Of a stretch of DNA of 64,000 bases, positions 10,954 to 21,956 are shown piece after piece (positions within the stretch are counted from its first letter, which is position 1; every line of letters starts with the position of its first letter). The notes below the pieces were generated by a model, which was given only the letters and a program-made list of their open reading frames with translations, was not told the DNA's origin and ran no database searches. Made by a program: the position numbers and the translations under genes. This stretch comes from Rutidosis leptorrhynchoides (Eukaryota; Streptophyta; Magnoliopsida; Asterales; Asteraceae), in assembly GCF_046630445.1 (NCBI RefSeq), contig NC_092338.1, positions 339,163,001-339,227,000 on the forward strand, in the 5' to 3' direction.

Positions 10954-11231
10954 ACACCGGTGAAGGGTTATTCCGGAAAACTTATCTAGGGTAAAAACTA
11001 GATTTAATTTTTAAAAGATCAAATGTTTTCATAAAGATCCAATTTTCTTAATGGATCTAAATTTTCATAGTCATGTGGGACTGTAAACCACATCGTTACT
11101 ACCATTGTTTATACCGCCGTATCAAAATCACTGATGTACAAAGTATGAAGAATAAAGAAGTGATTTATGTGATGTATTATTTTAAGTTCTGTATTGCTTG
11201 AGGACAAGCAACGTTCAAGTGTGGGGATATT

Positions 11232-13136
11232 TGATAGTGCACCAAATGAACATACATTTAGTATCAATATCCTTCCAATATGTAAAGTTTTTAGTTGTAA
11301 TTATTCTATTTTTAAGTTGTAATCGTTTAAATAAATAAGTGCGAAGACAAAAGGCGAAAACGAAGATTTGAAGACGCAAACGTCCAAAAAGCTCAAATGT
11401 ACAAGATACAATCCAAGTGGTTCAAATTATTGATGAGAAACGTCTAAAAATGACAAGAGTACAAGTTGCGGAACGCAAAGTACAAGATATTAAATTATAC
11501 GAAAGGACGTTCGAAAATCCGGAACCGGGACCAGAGTCAACTATCAACGCCCGACGCAACGGACCAAAAATTACAAGTCTACTATGCACAAGAATATAAT
11601 ATAATATATATATAATTATATAAATTATATATATATTATATATATTTATATATTATGTCGACAAAGAAGAAAACAAGCAAATGTGGCTGGATCTAGCTGG
11701 CCATGCGATCGCATGGCCTGGAAGCACAAATCTCATGCGATCGCATGGCCTACTTTTTCTGGCCACATTCCTATAAATTGCAAGTTTGGGCAACGAATTT
11801 ATACACACAAAAATATATATTACTCCCTCTGTTTAGTATAATATATATATATATATATAATATATATATATAATATAGGTTAGTATTATATTAGATTAGT
11901 TTTGGGTTATGCAAAGGTTATTTTACGGGTTTTAAAGTCGGAGCTCTGTCCGTGTAACACTACGCGATAAATAATCAATGTAAGCTATGTTCTCCTTTTT
12001 AAATTAATGTCTCGTATTTAAGTTATTATTATGCTTATTTAAGACGAAGTAATCATGATGTTGGGCTAAAAATATTAAAATTGGGTAATTGGGCTTTGTA
12101 CCATAATTGAGGTTTGGACAAAAGAACGACACTTGTGGAAATTAGACTATGGGCTATTAATGGGCTTTATATTTGTTTAACTAAATGATAGTTTGTCAAT
12201 TTAATATGAAGATTTACAATTGGATGTACCTATAAATAACCACATACACTCGATCGGACACGATGGGCGGGATATTTATATGTACGAATAATCGTTCATT
12301 TAACCAGACACGGGAATGGATTAATAGTCTATGGAATTATTAAAACATGGGTGAAATTATGTACAAGGACACTTGGCGTAATTGTTAACAAAGTATTAAA
12401 CCTTGGTTTACACGCAATCGATATCCTGGTGTAATTATTAAACAAAGTATTAAAACCTTGTTACAGTTTAAGTCCCCAATTAGTTGGAATATTTGACTTC
12501 GTATATAAGGATAATTTGACGAGGACACTCGCACTTTATATTTATGACTGATGGACTGTTATGGACAAAAACTAGACGGGCATATTAAATAATCCAGGAC
12601 AAAGAACAATTAACCCATGGGAATAAACTAAAAGTCAACACATCAAACATCATGATTACGGAAGTTTAAATAAGCATAATTCCTTTATTTTCATATTTAA
12701 TTGCACTTTTAATTATCGTACTTTTTAATTATCGCAATTTTATTTATCGCAATTTCATTATCGTTATTTACTTTACGCTTTAAATTAAGTTGTATTTATT
12801 TTTAATATTTTACATTAGGTTTTAACTGCGACTAAAGTTTTAAAATCGACAAACCGGTCATTAAACGGTAAACCCCCTTTTTTATTATTATTATATATAA
12901 AAATATATATTTTGTACAAATATAGTTGTTTAAAATATAGTGTAAAATAAGTCGTCTCCCTGTGGAACGAACCGGACTTACTAAAAACTATACTACTCTA
13001 CGATTAGGTACACTGCCTATAGTGTTGTAGCAAGGTAAATAATTAAATAATTAAATATCTTGTGTAAAATTGTATCGTATTTAATAGTTTTTCCTAGTAA
13101 AATATAAGCTATTTCATATACACCTCGCACACATCA
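11232..13136 (+). repeat. 3' LTR of element A
   Basis: It begins TGATAGTGCACC right after the polypurine tract and ends CACCTCGCACACATCA. It is about 1905 bases, matching the 2019-base LTR of element B in sequence order. Within it lie a pair of CATGCGATCGCATG palindromes, a TATA box at 11771, and AT-dinucleotide runs near 11600-11660 and 11840-11875. The flank at 13137 is internal sequence of element C. Confidence 0.9.
11699..11779 (+). promoter_or_regulatory. LTR A core promoter: palindrome pair plus TATA box
   Basis: GGCCATGCGATCGCATGGCC (11699-11718) is a perfect 20-bp palindrome; a second CATGCGATCGCATG lies at 11734-11747. CTATAAATT at 11771-11779 is a good plant TATA box. The same arrangement, inverted in the window, is found in element B. 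Promoter function is inferred from position; the factor that might bind the palindrome is unknown. Confidence 0.65.
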
Positions 13137-13467
13137 ACACTCGTCGTACATCACTTTATAGACACGATTTGCACCCGTAATAAGGTTTGCAAGTCCTTAT
13201 TATGCACACACGTCGTCTCAACTCGTTAGTACAACGATCGCCTCGCTCGATGATATAACCAACACAACGACGATTCCACGCGATATAAACACACGCAAGG
13301 GAATAGCATCACAACACAAGCCAAAAATCCTAGTTAGTCCACCTACAAACAAGGCACTAACTATAACCCGTTCCGACCCGTAATCCTACAAGTCCCGCAA
13401 CAAATAAGCACACACAAAAGTCTAAGTCTAGGCACTTATCTCAAGTCACCTAAATCCCTTAGACCAT

Positions 13468-13479
13468 GCTCTGATACCA
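13468..13479 (-). other. Primer binding site of element C (initiator Met tRNA)
   Basis: On the minus strand TGGTATCAGAGC lies two bases behind the LTR end; it is complementary to the 3' end of plant initiator Met tRNA, the usual primer for many plant LTR elements. Confidence 0.9.
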
Positions 13480-14144
13480 CTTGAAACGACCCAACCCGTA
13501 TTAAAACCGACCCATAAAAATTTTTCCTTTTAATACGCTTTAAATAACACTTTAGGTCCCAATTGTGTTTCCATAAACATCTTTAATACAATAGAAGGTT
13601 TAATAAACCTTAAAACATTTAATACATTGATTAATTGTCCAAACGGACATACACGACCCGACTAGTTTAGTTTCCAACCAAAACTGAGCATGGTGATTTG
13701 GGACTACGCTACCCAAATCCTAATCGAATACAAAAGCAAAATCTTCTAAGCAACCTAGCCAAGATCTCTAATCCCCAAGCTTACCCGAGCCGCCAAGCAT
13801 GCGAACCTATAAAAATATCAACAACGAGAGGGTAAGCTAACGCTTAGTGAATGATAATATACTACATACATATATATGTATAAAATGGACACGCCACACA
13901 AATATCAAATACCGCATACCGAAACATCCATGAATAAGGCAACTACACTAAGCATACCGTACGATCTCTAAGCATCAAGCTAAAGATATCAACAAAGTAT
14001 AAGTTCACCAACGACGATATGAACAACGCCAATAAGCTACACCCGGAGGATTAGCTACAACACAACATTACATTAATATATATAACAATATAAAACGAAT
14101 AAGGTTAACCCCTTAACCCATTACCGAATACCAAACGCCACAAT

Positions 14145-14324
14145 GAAGATTGGCCGAGCTACACAAGCCTTAGTAATCCGAACCCACACGAGATTACTAT
14201 CTTCACAACATCGAGGTTGGCCGAACTACACGAGCCTTAGTAATCCGAAACTACACGATATTACTACTCAATAAGATGACCGAACTACACGAGTCATCGT
14301 GAATCTGAACTACACGCGATTCAC
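14145..14324. repeat. Hairpin array with constant loop in LTR C
   Basis: At least four short inverted repeats share a loop close to CGAACTACACGA but have different stems: TAGTAATC/GATTACTA, TAGTAAT/ATTACTA, GATGAC/GTCATC and GTGAATC/GATTCAC. A short GGC/GCC unit with the same loop precedes the second and third, and an outer GAAGAT/ATCTTC stem encloses the first. Stems are different from unit to unit yet remain self-complementary. Confidence 0.8.
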
Positions 14325-15590
14325 TTCTCAACATCAAAACCCACGATCACGGGATTATAAAATCCACCAATCCACTTCACAACAATATCAACCCTTCGCC
14401 ATTGGGGTTATAACATCCAAATCACAACCACATGTGATAACGTACACACATGTGTGTACCTCGCCAAAGGTGGTCAACCAAAATGCACAAACGTGCCAAT
14501 TGGACTCATATAAAAGTCCATCAAATCCACCTATATGTGAAGTGAGCTCTATAGCCGAGAATTACTTCACCCGACCCGCACCCATCCTACACATACATAT
14601 GCATATAGGATATTAACACTCACCTTGTCGCCTTGAAGAAAAGCTTCCAAGTAATCCGCAACTCGTCAATGGAAAGTACCTAATCCATTATCACAAATTT
14701 AACAACATACTTAGATTGGATCTACAAACCAACCCAATTCGACACTTAGTGCAATTTCGACTCAAATGCACTTCCAAGGACAAACCGCGCCCAAACTAAC
14801 CAATAATCACTAACACAAGTGATAATGGTCCGAATATGCCAATTAAACCCGAACACAAGTGTTAAACACTTATCGTTCAAAATCGTCCATAAACCCTAAT
14901 TTTGACTCATAAGGTCAAAATCTCATCATTTACAAGTTTTGACACCAAAATATGTTTAACTCGATTTTTATACTTCAACTTAATCCATTTTAAGTTTACA
15001 AACCTCAACGAATCAACATTCGGGTTATAATCCTCAACAAACCCTAATTTCGACTCTAGTCAAAGTTAGTCAACCACGAAAACCCTAAAAGTCTCCAAAA
15101 CAACAATAATCACTATCACTAGTGATTATACACCATTCTCAAGTCTTAAACATGGTTAAATCATTAACCAACCCAAAACCCGCCTTTAACACTTATAAAC
15201 CCGAACCTTGGTGTTAATCTCCAATTAACAACTAAATGGGTTTCATCTATGAATCATACAATCAAAAGCCCCAAATTTGAATGATGAACACGAAAATGAA
15301 ATTCGGAGTTAGAGCTTACCACTAGTATCACCGTGTAGCCAAGAATGAGGAGAACAACCTAGTCAACTACGCCAAAGATCAAATCCCGCTTCTTCCTTTC
15401 CAAAAATCCCTTTGAATCACTTGGGGCATTTGAGTTTCTTGGGAGAAAATGAAAGAAAAAGGAAAAGAAAATAAGAAATGAAATGAATGAATGAGGTTAA
15501 ATCCTCAAATCTGGATCAAACGCAAAAAGACCAAATTGCCCTTGAACTTCATTTAAAATTACAAGAATCTGGTGCCAGTTCGTGCAGTAT

Positions 15591-15714
15591 GCCGCGCCGC
15601 GGCCTTAAATGTCGCGCCGCGACATTTGACTAAGTCTGGGATCATTTTACAACTAACTTCTGATCTAAATTTCAATACAATGCCGCGCCGCGGCCTCGTT
15701 TGTCGCGCCGTGAC
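15591..15714. repeat. CG-rich palindrome pairs in LTR C
   Basis: GCCGCGCCGCGGC (15591-15603) with TGTCGCGCCGCGACA (15610-15624), repeated as GCCGCGCCGCGGC (15682-15694) with a slightly changed second member (15701-15714). They stand out strongly against the AT-rich LTR. Confidence 0.85.
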
Positions 15715-15846
15715 CCAAAACTCGACCTGATCTCTTCTCCCGCGTACAAGACTTTAACACCCGAACACGTCTCAAATCCTTCAAACTCTAGTCGTACCTA
15801 CACAATACACCTATATATCATGTACGGAGAAAAAGGGGGTGTTACA

Positions 15847-17002
15847 GTTAGCAAGTGTGTCATTTTGGAAGACTTTACTTCCTTAAGGGATGGACTTGAT
15901 TCATCCTTTATTACTCGTATCAATGGGATATTCAGGTTTATACATTTCAAAGCAATGATATCTGCAATAAACTTCATAGAAACATGTGATAAATGGTTTT
16001 AAACATATGGGTTTATAAATTCTGTTATACTTGGTTTTCTTTTATAGGTTTTAATCAAATAAACTTATGTATTTTTAATGTATAGATACAATAATTTCGG
16101 TTTTTGACACCTAATATTTAATTGCTCGTAATTACCTTAAAAATTGGCTAGATATATTTGTTTAAAAATTTTCAAAATTTTTCGTAAAAACCACCAAGTT
16201 ATAAGTTCTCGAGAATTTATATATTCCCACCCCACATTTAAGATTATGTAATACCCTCATTACATAAAATCAGATTAAATGTATAAATTTGAGAGGACAA
16301 AAAGTGTAAAGTATTTGGAACTTCCTTTGTTAAGTAATTGGACATTGTAAAATGCTTATCGTATGAATATATCCAATCCCTTTATCACAATATAAATGTA
16401 GTGTTTCGTTATGTTGAATGCATCATCATCATAAGTACCTGTCAACAAACATGTTAATCACACACAAGATGGGGTTGTACATTAATAGTACAAAAATTTT
16501 ACCCCACACTTAAAATTTTTGTATATATATAAATAAACAAAAATATAATAAGCTAAAAACACAATTATTTTATTATTATTATTTTTTTCAACTTAGTAAC
16601 TATTTAAAATATCATTTATAAAATTTATATTTCTCATAACGGAAAGTTCGGTTATAAAACCTAGTCTTTATCCGTTTATAAATTTTAAACTTCAAAATTA
16701 AAAATTTAATCTATTAAAAAGTTAAAAATTTTTAAAATTTTGAGAAATAAACATACTTTAATATTTTTTTTTTAGACTTTAATTTTATAAATCACATAAT
16801 GAATAAAAAGGGGCACTCAAAACATGATTTTTTAACAAGTCGTTTTCTCTACTCAACCCCATAATTTGTTGCCTAGCGGGGTCAAATTTCTCTATATTTA
16901 TCGAACGACATGTAAAATCAGTGGAGAAAGTTCCACGAATTAGAAGAGTGATCCATTCATTTACATCTCGGGTGGTATATAATATATCAGATAAATCCTT
17001 TT
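15847..17002 (-). other. 3' non-coding part of element E
   Basis: AT-rich sequence without a convincing ORF. Read on the minus strand it repeats landmarks found in F and A: a SLKEVKSSK-like block near 15880, a polypurine-like AAATGTGGGGTGGG near 16228-16243 and a stretch before the gag-like ORF end matching F near 25860-26000. Confidence 0.6.
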
Positions 17003-18082
17003 TCAGTTGACCGAAAAAAATGACTCAACCCGAGAGTCAACGCACAACTCTTCTCTAAGTGTGGCTTGTAATAAAAATTTTATTCTCCTAGGTGGATCCT
17101 GCCCAAATGGATCATCTTTCAAGGTATTCCAAGTGTTAACCTCTTGAGGATATACGAATTCAACATGAGAAGGTGACTCCTCAAGTGGTTTTAATATATA
17201 TAACTCCTCATCCTCAATGATCCCTGATGATTTCATCAACTCGACCTCCTCATTATCACAATTATACCCGAGTGAAGTATTATAAACTGAAAAGTTCTCG
17301 GGTGTATGAATAACCGGTTCTACTACTTCGACCTCGAAATTAGAATCCTCATCATTATTCTTTCTATTCACTACATATTCATTTTGACTTATCCTATTTA
17401 TATATTTCATAGAGGTTTCATATTCTTTTAATTCAAGAGGTTCCTGTGAATTTATTTTTACAATTTCAATCTGCACCTTGTCCTCCTGTTTAACTATTTG
17501 TTCATTTGAAACCTGTAAAATAGGGTTAGGATAACAATATGAAGACTCAACCGGTGAATCATCCGATTGTCTTTCCGAAAGAATAGTAAACAAATGCTCC
17601 ATTTCTCTTTCTAGATTTTGAATAGATGTTTGATTTTGTTGCCATTGTTGATTTAGTAATTCCCTAGTTTCGGTTTGACTTTCAATAAAACTCATCATAA
17701 TATTTTGAAAATCATACGAGTAATTTTGAGTTTGTTGAAAATTTTGTGGCATTTGGTTAGAAAATTGGTATTGTTGATAATTTTGTGGGGAATCGTAATA
17801 AGGTTGGTTTGGATAATAAAAATCTGGATTCGAGTTATTCTCTTGATATTCATTCCATATATAGTTCATGGGTTCATAACTCTCCATTTGATCCATGGAA
17901 ATATGATAATCACATTCCCAAGTCAAATGGTAACCTCCACAATTTTCACAAATATATGTAGTTTCAACCCTATTAAACATAGATGAATCGCACCAATTAT
18001 CATCAAAACTTGTTTCAGAGTATTGATTAAATTGTTGGGCATTAAAAAGATTTTCCATGATCATATTCTCAAAATCATCCAT
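17003..18082 (-). CDS. Element E gag-derived protein with linker-like C-terminus
   Basis: An open 359-codon frame starting MDDFENMIMENLFN. Near residue 45 is CENCGGYHLTWEC, the same CX2CX3HX4C knuckle as in the Gag of element A, followed by an Asn/Gln/Tyr-rich middle and a coiled-coil-like QQWQQNQTSIQNLEREMEHL. The last 40 residues contain DDPFGQDPPRRIKFLLQ, shared with the protein of element F. There is no N-terminal capsid-like core comparable to full Gag and no pol motif. It may serve as a trans-mobilised element's own particle or RNA-binding protein; this is inference. Confidence 0.65.
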   Translation of the reverse strand: MDDFENMIMENLFNAQQFNQYSETSFDDNWCDSSMFNRVETTYICENCGGYHLTWECDYHISMDQMESYEPMNYIWNEYQENNSNPDFYYPNQPYYDSPQNYQQYQFSNQMPQNFQQTQNYSYDFQNIMMSFIESQTETRELLNQQWQQNQTSIQNLEREMEHLFTILSERQSDDSPVESSYCYPNPILQVSNEQIVKQEDKVQIEIVKINSQEPLELKEYETSMKYINRISQNEYVVNRKNNDEDSNFEVEVVEPVIHTPENFSVYNTSLGYNCDNEEVELMKSSGIIEDEELYILKPLEESPSHVEFVYPQEVNTWNTLKDDPFGQDPPRRIKFLLQATLREELCVDSRVESFFSVN

Positions 18083-18219
18083 ATTACAGTATGACTGGAA
18101 CCTAGTTGAAATTTAAAAAGAACAAAGAGAAAAATAAAACAGAACTTTCGTAGAAAAATGAATTCCGACGAAAGGATCAAATAACTAAAAATAATTAAAT
18201 TCCTGAATGAACAATTTCT

Positions 18220-18236
18220 CCCCGGCAGCGGCGCCA
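18220..18236 (-). other. Primer binding site of element E (Asp tRNA)
   Basis: Minus strand TGGCGCCGCTGCCGGGG differs by one base from the complement of the 3' end of plant Asp tRNA, the primer typical of Athila-like elements. It lies six bases from the LTR end. Confidence 0.85.
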
Positions 18237-18242
18237 AAAAAT

Positions 18243-20301
18243 TGATGTGATAAAACCGACCTTTAAATTTTACAACTAAACTAACTAATAAATATTATCA
18301 CACTACGGGCAACTGGTCTCGATCGTGCAGCAATAGATACTGGCAAGTCAAGTTCGTTCCACAGGGAGAAGCGTATTCAAGAATCTAACAACAATTAATT
18401 ATACTAAAAAGTGGGGGTTTTGGATTAGGAATTTATATTTAGCAAAATAATAATAAAATATAACTTAATCTTAAATTAATTAAACTACTTATTAATAAAA
18501 ATTACAACATTACAAGATTAATTCATTAAGTGTAATAGTGAATCAAATGAGATTTCAATATTATAATAATTATGGATTAAACGAATTTAAAGTAATATTA
18601 AAAGATTTAATTAAAACATAAAATTTAAACTAAAATCATACAGTACTGTATCTACACTTACGCGTTCCGCGTGTATGTATACGCGTTCCGCGTATGTTAT
18701 ATTCGATGTGACAAAACAGTACGTATTAAGACTGAAGGAGATTGATTTATATTTTAATTTTTCTAAATAATAATAAGTAAAAATAATAATAATAATTTGC
18801 AATATATAATTGGGAGTGTTTACTTAAATATTTCACCTCTAGATCCATGGATTGTTTTAATTTTAAGTCTTATTAAAATGTTTTAGTATACAACTTTATA
18901 TTTTCTTTCGAATATATAAAGTTTCAACTAACTAAATTAAATCTAATTTTCATTTGATCTTATTTAGATAGCTTACTATTCCTCAGGTATTTAAATTGAG
19001 ACCTAACCTAGTTTTGACTTTCGCCAAAACTCAAATCATAACGGTTTCCCTTTTTACAATTTTCACTATTATATAACTAATGATATCACCCGAACCACCA
19101 AACCTTATTTCTAAATTAGTGTTAATAACTTATTCATAGGTTCGTCTAAATCACTTGTAGTGTTGAACCTTAATTTATATCAATAGAAATAACCTTCGCT
19201 ATTTATATCTAACAAATTAAGTGATAAGGATTAAATATCTAATCATATAACAATGGTTCTTTTAGCTAGGCTCAATGTTAAAAATACTTAAGTTACATTT
19301 TAATATTTACGAATGATAACAATCCATTTCACTAGGGCTCTACATCTAAGAAAACACTATGGGAATTTACTAACTAATCGTGATAATGATACGGGAGTAA
19401 AAATAATAATACATAAACATAAACATAATAATAAGTAACAATGAAAATAATAAAAATGAAAGTAACAAACTTACAAATGGTCTTCAATTTCATGATTACA
19501 AATGGTAGAAAATGGACATGAAAGCACCCGTGCACACCAACAATAATACCCGTACAATACTGAAACTATCCTATTTGAACTTGAAAATAAATATGGGATT
19601 GAACAACTATCAGGGATAAATAATACGGAGTGTATGAGATAATTAATTATTGACAGTAGGTATTATATTTTTCTTCCGTATGTTGACAACCTACTGTCTC
19701 TAACTAAAACTATCTAACTACTTACCCTCTTTTCATAACCGCAGCTCCTTTTCTTTATACTCCAATCTTGAGATTTAGTTAATATTATTTTATTTAAAGT
19801 AAATCTTGAGAGCTGTAAATATTCTTGATCCAGCTGAAAGTTATCTTTAAATATATTAAAGTGCACACCCCATGTGAAATTGGAATCTAAATCTGGTCGA
19901 AAAACTACGCGTTTCGTGTAGATAGGTACGCGTTTTGCGTAAGGTATCTTCATGAAAGTTGTAGATTTTTGAGTTACGGACGTCTGGACACCTGATTCGC
20001 CTTTTTTTGAGTCCGTATGATTTAGTTATGATTTTTTTCGTGCAGGCGCGCAGATTTCATGATTTCGATCATTTTAACTTGTAGTCTTGAGGCGCGATGT
20101 CGTACTCTTTTGTTGCTCATTAGAAATCTTCATTTTATCTTCATTTTGATCTTTATATAATTGAAAATCCATAATAACATTTCATTCGACGCTTTGAACA
20201 TTTTAACCAATTATAAACCGAAAACTACTCGAATACACATAAAATCATAACATTTGGGACTGATATTGCGACTAAGAATATGCATATATTAAGCAATATC
20301 A
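18243..20301 (-). repeat. 5' LTR of element E
   Basis: About 2059 bases, TGATATTGC to TATCACATCA read on the minus strand. It carries four copies of an ACGCG-N3-CGCGT type palindrome in two pairs: 18660-18672 with 18681-18693, and diverged copies at 19907-19919 and 19927-19941. Confidence 0.82.
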
Positions 20302-21051
20302 CATTTCAACGAAAGCCTTTTCGGCCTCTTCAGTCCATGATATTTTCTTTGCTCCCAAGCACCCTTTCAGAACTTTGAGAAAAGGCAATTGCTTGTCAAC
20401 TCCCTTGGACAGGAAACGGCTTAATGACGCTAGCTTCCCGTTTAAACTCTGCATTTCTTTGACCGTGGTTGGTGTTTTGAGTTGTTGGAATTTTTCTACT
20501 TTCTCTGGGTTTGCTAAGATTCCTTTCTTAGTGATGTAATACCCTATGAACTTTCCTTCCTCTACCCCGAATGAGCACTTTTTGGGGTTTAGCTTCATAT
20601 TGACTGTCCGAAGGGTGTCGAAGGTTTCTTGAATGTCTCTCAGCAAGGTGCTTTCCTCCGGACTCTTGATTACCATGTCATCAACATAAGCTTCCACATT
20701 TCTCCCTAGTTGCTTACGAAAGACTTTGTCCACCAACCTTTGGTATGTGGCTCCGGCATTCTTCAATCCGAAGGGCATTTTCTTATAGCAATATATCCCC
20801 TTGCTTGTGAAGAAAGACGTCTTTTCCTCATCTTCTTCAGCCATTTGGATCTGATGGTAGCCTTTGTAGGCATCAGGAAAACACTTATACTTGTACCCGG
20901 TTAGGGATTCCACTTTCCAATCGATCTCCGGTAGGGGGTAGCAATCCTTAGGGCAAGCTTTGTTGATATTCGTAAAATCGACGCACATCCTCCACCCTCC
21001 GTCGGATTTCTTCACCATGACGGGGTTTGCAACCCAGGTGGGGTATTTCGC
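20302..21051 (-). pseudogene. Element G reverse transcriptase segment (Tat type)
   Basis: Minus-strand translation gives YPTWVANPVMVKKSDGGWRM, CVDFTNINKACPKDCYPLPE, MPFGLKNAGATYQRLVDKVF and the catalytic YVDDMVIKS, then GYYITKKGILANPEK. This is Ty3/gypsy RT of the Tat lineage. It is an isolated island of element G held between inserted E on the left and inserted H on the right; the rest of G upstream resumes at 35744. Confidence 0.9.
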
Positions 21052-21127
21052 TGTAACAACCCAAACCAAAACCACGTTCGAACCCGCTTAAAGTGTAACA
21101 AAAAAAAAAATTTGTTTGTTCAGCTAC

Positions 21128-21161
21128 TGGCGCGGCGCGCCAGAACCCCGCGCGGCGCGCC
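21128..21161. repeat. CG-rich palindrome pair in LTR H (left copy)
   Basis: TGGCGCGGCGCGCCA (21128-21142) followed by CGCGCGGCGCGCC (21149-21161). The right LTR has the same pair at 33057-33090 with transitions. A further pair with GGCGCGCCGCTCC and GGAGCGCCGCTCC lies at 29519-29556. Confidence 0.8.
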
Positions 21162-21956
21162 AAATTGGTCTTTCCAAAAACTCTTGAAACGTGAAAATGT
21201 TTGACCACTTCTCGACGTATTTAGACAAAACGCTTTTCACAACATAGTCATATATGAAAAACTAACACGTTCCATTCATAAAATAAGTTTTACGAGACCG
21301 GGCCCACATCGGCCGTTTTACGACTTTCGTACGAAAATACAAGTTTTCAACCACATGATTTGTAATACAAAATAAAGGCCGAGCAAGGCGATTGGGGATA
21401 CGCTACCCAATCCTAATCGAATCTAAAAGCATGCCTTTAAAGCAACTACGCAAGTCCACTAGTCCACGCGCTTACCCGAGCCACCGCATCCATGCAAATC
21501 TATAAAAAAAAAAGTCAACAACGAGAGGGTAAGCTAAAGCTTAGTGAGTGCAATAGTTACACACATACATATATAATTTACCTACTTACACTCCCTTACC
21601 CAAACCACATATTAATCCCGCATGTTAAAGCATAAGAAACGAGCATCAACAATCTTACCACAATAATCTCGTATAACAAGCGTAAAAGCTAGTAACATCA
21701 AACGCACCACAATTACCTCGTGTATCAATTCGCACAAGCTAGTAACATCAAACGTACAACTAGCATAAACCTTAGCATAATCTCGCATATCATCTCGTAA
21801 CAAAGCTAGTATCATTAAAATCGTACAACTAGCAACATCATTAGCATAATAATCATAATAATAATTAAATGCTACACAACAACTATAAACCATGGTTAAC
21901 CAATTCTTCGCAAGGGAATGACTTCGCGAAACAAGTCATCGATGTTCATAACAACC

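Larger units (their letters stand above)
9580..11231 (+). other. Element A 3' non-coding region with repeated polypurine-tract-like motifs
   Basis: The region from the end of the putative intron to the LTR is not protein-coding on the plus strand except for small ORFs. AAGTGTGGG-type motifs occur near 9585, 9932 and 11215; the last, AAGTGTGGGGATATT, abuts the LTR and is the true polypurine tract by position. Matching motifs occur at the same relative places in elements B and F. Confidence 0.7.
1..13136 (+). mobile_element. Element A: autonomous Athila-type Ty3/gypsy retrotransposon, 5' end outside window
   Basis: The order gag, protease, RT-RNase H, integrase, small Cys-rich ORF, ATHILA/env-like ORF, long 3' non-coding part and 3' LTR is seen directly and is the known plan of Athila elements. 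The window opens inside gag; the 5' LTR and primer site are not present. The 3' LTR is 11232-13136 and starts TGATAGTGC, ends CACATCA. The copy is a fossil: its gag-pol frame is broken about half a dozen times, while the env-like ORF is open. Its right edge abuts the leader of element C, so A has inserted into C. It is the same family as element B at the other end of the window, in opposite orientation. Confidence 0.9.
13137..15846 (-). mobile_element. Element C: chromovirus-like LTR element (leader and 5' LTR), cut by A and inserted in E
   Basis: Seen on the minus strand: 5' LTR 13482-15846, initiator-Met primer site at 13468-13479, and 331 bases of leader (13137-13467) closely matching the leader of element H (from about 32627). 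The left continuation is displaced beyond element A. At 15847 the sequence changes to element E. The family is a Tekay/Del-like chromovirus relative by LTR start and primer site; no pol is visible here, so the lineage is tentative. Confidence 0.75.
13482..15846 (-). repeat. 5' LTR of element C
   Basis: About 2365 bases, starting TGTAACACCCCC and ending GGGTCGTTTCA when read on the minus strand. It shares order and many short blocks with the H LTRs (for example the stretches around 14690-15100) but is clearly another subfamily. It contains a hairpin array (14145-14324) and two pairs of CG-rich palindromes (15591-15714). Confidence 0.85.
15847..20301 (-). mobile_element. Element E: non-autonomous Athila-like LTR element, cut by C and inserted in G
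   Basis: Minus-strand element with 5' LTR 18243-20301, an Asp-tRNA primer site at 18220-18236, a single gag-like ORF at 17003-18082 and a non-coding 3' part to 15847. The 3' LTR is displaced beyond C and A. No protease, RT or integrase is seen between primer site and the break. Its LTR start, TGATATTGCTTAATATATGC, resembles that of F. It sits in the RT region of element G. Confidence 0.82.

Noticed and set aside
13861-13885. Short TA-rich run as promoter in LTR C
   Set aside because: Too weak and in no clear relation to a start site.
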